This document shows positions 61,288-64,000 of a stretch of 64,000 nt of DNA, in pieces. Source of the DNA: Tetrahymena elliotti 4EA (lineage: Eukaryota > Ciliophora > Oligohymenophorea > Hymenostomatida > Tetrahymenidae); assembly GCA_000231825.2 (NCBI GenBank), contig AFXF02001505.1, forward strand, positions 1-64,000, written 5' to 3'. The first letter of the stretch is position 1. The number at the start of each line of letters is the position of its first letter. The translations under genes and the position numbers were made by a program. The notes below the pieces were generated by a model. The model was not told the origin of the DNA, did not search any database, and saw only the letters and a list, made by a program, of their open reading frames with translations.

Positions 61288-64000
61288 ATGAATGATTAGA
61301 ATAGTTTTTGTGAAGCCATTCTTGGGCTACAGTTTATTGGACAGAATTTTGTATTTGTCAGACCATTAGATAAAGGAGAGTTTGGATAGATATGGATAGG
61401 CAGAGACATTAAAAATAATGAGCTTGTAGCAATTAAGTAAATGAGCTTAAAGAAAAGAAGCTAGTATAGCTTGTAGTTAATTAGAAGAGAGTTAAATATT
61501 ATGAAATAATTAGAGCCAAATGATAATGTTATTAGGTTTATAGATTAAGTGCGCTAGGATGATAACTTATATATTATCATGGAGCTTTGTTAATAAAATT
61601 TGCATTAAAAAATTTCTAACATAAGAAAGAAGAAGGGAACTTCAGTAGCTCTAACTGAATCTGAAGCAATAGGTAAATAAGTTATTTGGCTTGTACAAAT
61701 ATTGAAAAAAAAAATGAAGATCTTAAACACAAATAGATATTGAAATTTATTATGAAATATTAAGAAAGATTATATATATTATAATCGTTTCTCTCAAAAG
61801 TAATAGCATTCTTATAAAATTTTATAGGAAATAATAGAGTCAAAAATATATAATATAAGAATTAAGAAAAGAAAAAATAGTAATCAAGTGAAATTGATTC
61901 AAATCAGAAATATCTATTTTATTTATTATTGTTATTTTTCTTCTTCTACTACTTTCAATTTTCAATGGAATAAATTACCTAAAAGGTTACAACGATCAAA
62001 ATATTTTCTCATTTTTTAAATTTTACTTTCAATTCAAACTTACCACAAATAAATAATGCTTTTTTTCAAATCAATATTTAGGTTATATGAAACAAATTCT
62101 CAATGGTTTTAAATCTCTCAGAAAATAAAATATTATACATCGTGATATTAAGTTAAAAAATATTTTAGTCAAAAATAATGTTCTCAAAATTGCAGATTTT
62201 GGTCTGGCTATTAACAAAGAATATGCATCAAGCTAAGTTGGAACTCCATACACCAAAGCTCCTGAAGTATATGATGGAGTTTCTCGGTATTCTGATAAGG
62301 CTGACATTTGGTCTCTAGGAATTATATTTTATCAAATGCTCTTCGACCTAAACTATCCCTTCCCTGCCAAAGATGAGAGAGAACTTTAGAATAAAATAAA
62401 ACAAGGAAATATTAGTTATAATATCTAAAATATAAGAATAAGCTAATCAACCTAAGCCTTGCTGAATCACATGCTTTAAGTGTAAACAAAATATTTTTAA
62501 TTAAATGCAATTAAGAAAGCCTCCTACAAAGATTTTAATATCTAAAAAAGATATACTTTATTTATTATTTTCTTTTAATAATAAAAATTTGAAAAGATAT
62601 TCAAAGTATAAAAATCTATTTTAAAAGGAAAATAATTATTGAAAAACAAGAAAAGAGCTTAAAGGTTTTAAAATAAAAATGGAGAAACAAATGAGAATGT
62701 TCATAGAATTAAATTTTATTGGAAATAATAAAGAAAAATAAAAGAATAAAAAAGCCAATCAATAATTTACTCGAATCACTTCAAATTAGATATATCTTTT
62801 ATCATAAATTAAATATTTTTTACAGCTAAAAAATTTAAATTAATTTCTTTTATAAATTAATTAAGTCGCTGTTTAATATTTAAATTCTTTGATACATACA
62901 TACAATCACTTTGCCAATTCTTCAATTACAGCTTTCTATCTTCTAAAATATCTTAATTTAAGTTTTTTTTATTTTTGTTTAATTCGAAATAAAAGAATAA
63001 ATTTAATCATATTTACTTTAATTTAACAGAAATCCAGAGTATCGTATCAGTTGGGAAGAACTATTCAACCATCCTATTTTTTAACAATAAGAGAGAATAG
63101 GATTCATGATGAGTATGCCTGAAAGTAGAAAGAGGAATGCATCAGTAAATATTTTTGAAAACAACCAAACCTTCTCCTCGCCACAATCTGAATACAACTA
63201 ATTAGGAATTGCAACTTACAAATCCAATTAAAACCTTGATGTTGTACCTGTAAATTTAAGAGAAGAAGAAAACTAAGATAATTTAAGATAATCAACTCAA
63301 AAGTTTTACAAATAGATGTCAAATGGTTCAAATTATAACTAATTTGGATGCTAATCGACTAGTTAGTAACAGTTTTTAAGCAGAGAAAATAATAGTAAAA
63401 GTGAAGATGAAAAAATGTTTTTTAAATATAATGTCAACAATAACAATTCATACAGCTTAAGATCTAATATAGATAGCTAATAATCTACTATTTCCTCAGT
63501 GGATTAAAGATTGCAAAAGTAGAGAGTTACTTTGAGTATTGTGTAAGAAACTCTTATCAACTGCTTTCTAGTAGTTAGCCTTGATAAATCTATTTAAGAA
63601 AATTAAGAACTTCAAAAATTTTGTTCAGGCACTCAATTTGAACTAAGTTTGTTTTTGAAGTATATTGATGAAAATTTATTAGTTGAGGAAGAATTAGTTA
63701 ATATACATTCTGACCTCTTAAAAGAAGCCAAATTAAATATTGTACAATACTTGTCAGAACCTAGAAAGCTGTAAGAAATAGACTAATTTGATAGAACGAA
63801 ATACATCAAGTGTCTTCGTAAATACTTTTTCTGTCTCTTAGCTTAAGCTAAATTTGTGAGTGAAAATACAACTAACACTTCTAGTCCTCTTAAAATTTTA
63901 GAACATGCTTATGATATCTTAAAGTGTGCTTTAGCATCTAATTAATTTAATTTACCAAATTAATAAATGATACCTACTATTCCTCCAAAAGATAAAGACA
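61288..64000 (+). CDS. Ser/Thr protein kinase, ULK-like, truncated by window end
   Basis: Exons 61288..61672, 62082..62481 and 63030 to beyond 64000; introns of 409 and 548 nt are the longest here. All kinase landmarks are present: glycine loop LDKGEFGQIWIG, VAIKQM (Lys about 51), helix-C Glu in LIRRELNIMKQL, hinge YIIMELCQQNLHQ, HRDIKLKN, DFG in ADFGLAI, APE in KAPEVYDGVSRY, DIWSLGIIFYQML, and the closing Arg in NPEYRISWEELFNHP. The domain is therefore likely active. The C-terminal part is Q/N/S-rich. It then becomes helical (LVVSLDKSIQENQELQKF, LLKEAKLNIVQYLSE), reminiscent of the helical tail of ULK/Atg1 kinases. The ULK assignment is tentative; CAMK-like or other ciliate families are alternatives. 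No stop is reached before base 64000. Confidence 0.88.

Overview
Organism: the window reads as ciliate macronuclear DNA, most likely Tetrahymena or a close relative. It is extremely AT-rich. Long protein-coding stretches appear only if TAA and TAG are read as glutamine and TGA is the sole stop. Many introns of about 31-550 nt begin GTAAxx/GTAxxx and end in (T/A)AG. Under the standard code almost nothing here is a real gene. Family motifs (kinase, LanC, PB1, PAS, RINGv, FHA, SMP) appear intact once the ciliate nuclear code is used and introns are removed. I see no telomeric repeats, no tRNA or rRNA genes, no transposase and no CRISPR array. Exons are not interrupted by internal eliminated sequences.

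Layout: 488-2246 (+) Q/N-rich protein; 2852-3552 (-) coiled-coil protein; 4295-5801 (+) LanC-like protein; 6182-8535 (-) Q/N-rich protein; 10376-12731 (+) FHA-RINGv-FHA protein; 13843-14115 (+) 90-aa protein with highly-expressed codon use; 15091-15420 (-) Tctex-type dynein light chain; about 17239-17350 candidate structured RNA; 18744-19316 (+) orphan; 19662-27293 (-) 14-exon multi-membrane PAS-domain protein; 28567-31428 (-) OSCA/TMEM63-type channel; about 33965-34229 candidate structured RNA; 34534-36129 (-) FYVE-like finger and coiled-coil protein; 36766-39730 (+) Q/N/S-rich orphan; 41396-45669 (+) NBR1-like protein (PB1, ZZ, FW); 46045-49811 (-) F-BAR-like plus SMP protein; 49906-50130 (-) small two-helix membrane protein; 50707-51752 (+) five-exon orphan; 52652-58044 (-) SAPS-domain (PP6 regulatory subunit-like) protein; 61288 to the window end (+) Ser/Thr kinase, cut off by the window edge.

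Relations between genes: these are independently transcribed eukaryotic genes, so neighbourhood says little about function. Several act in membrane traffic and signalling: NBR1-like cargo receptor, F-BAR/SMP protein, FYVE-like protein, RINGv ligase, an ULK-like kinase and a mechanosensitive-type channel. I infer no operon or gene system. Exon models were built by hand from reading frame and splice signals. For the genes with listed exons, every intron phase closes and the total coding length divides by three, which is the main support. Gene-free stretches contain only AT-rich sequence and short simple repeats unless noted.
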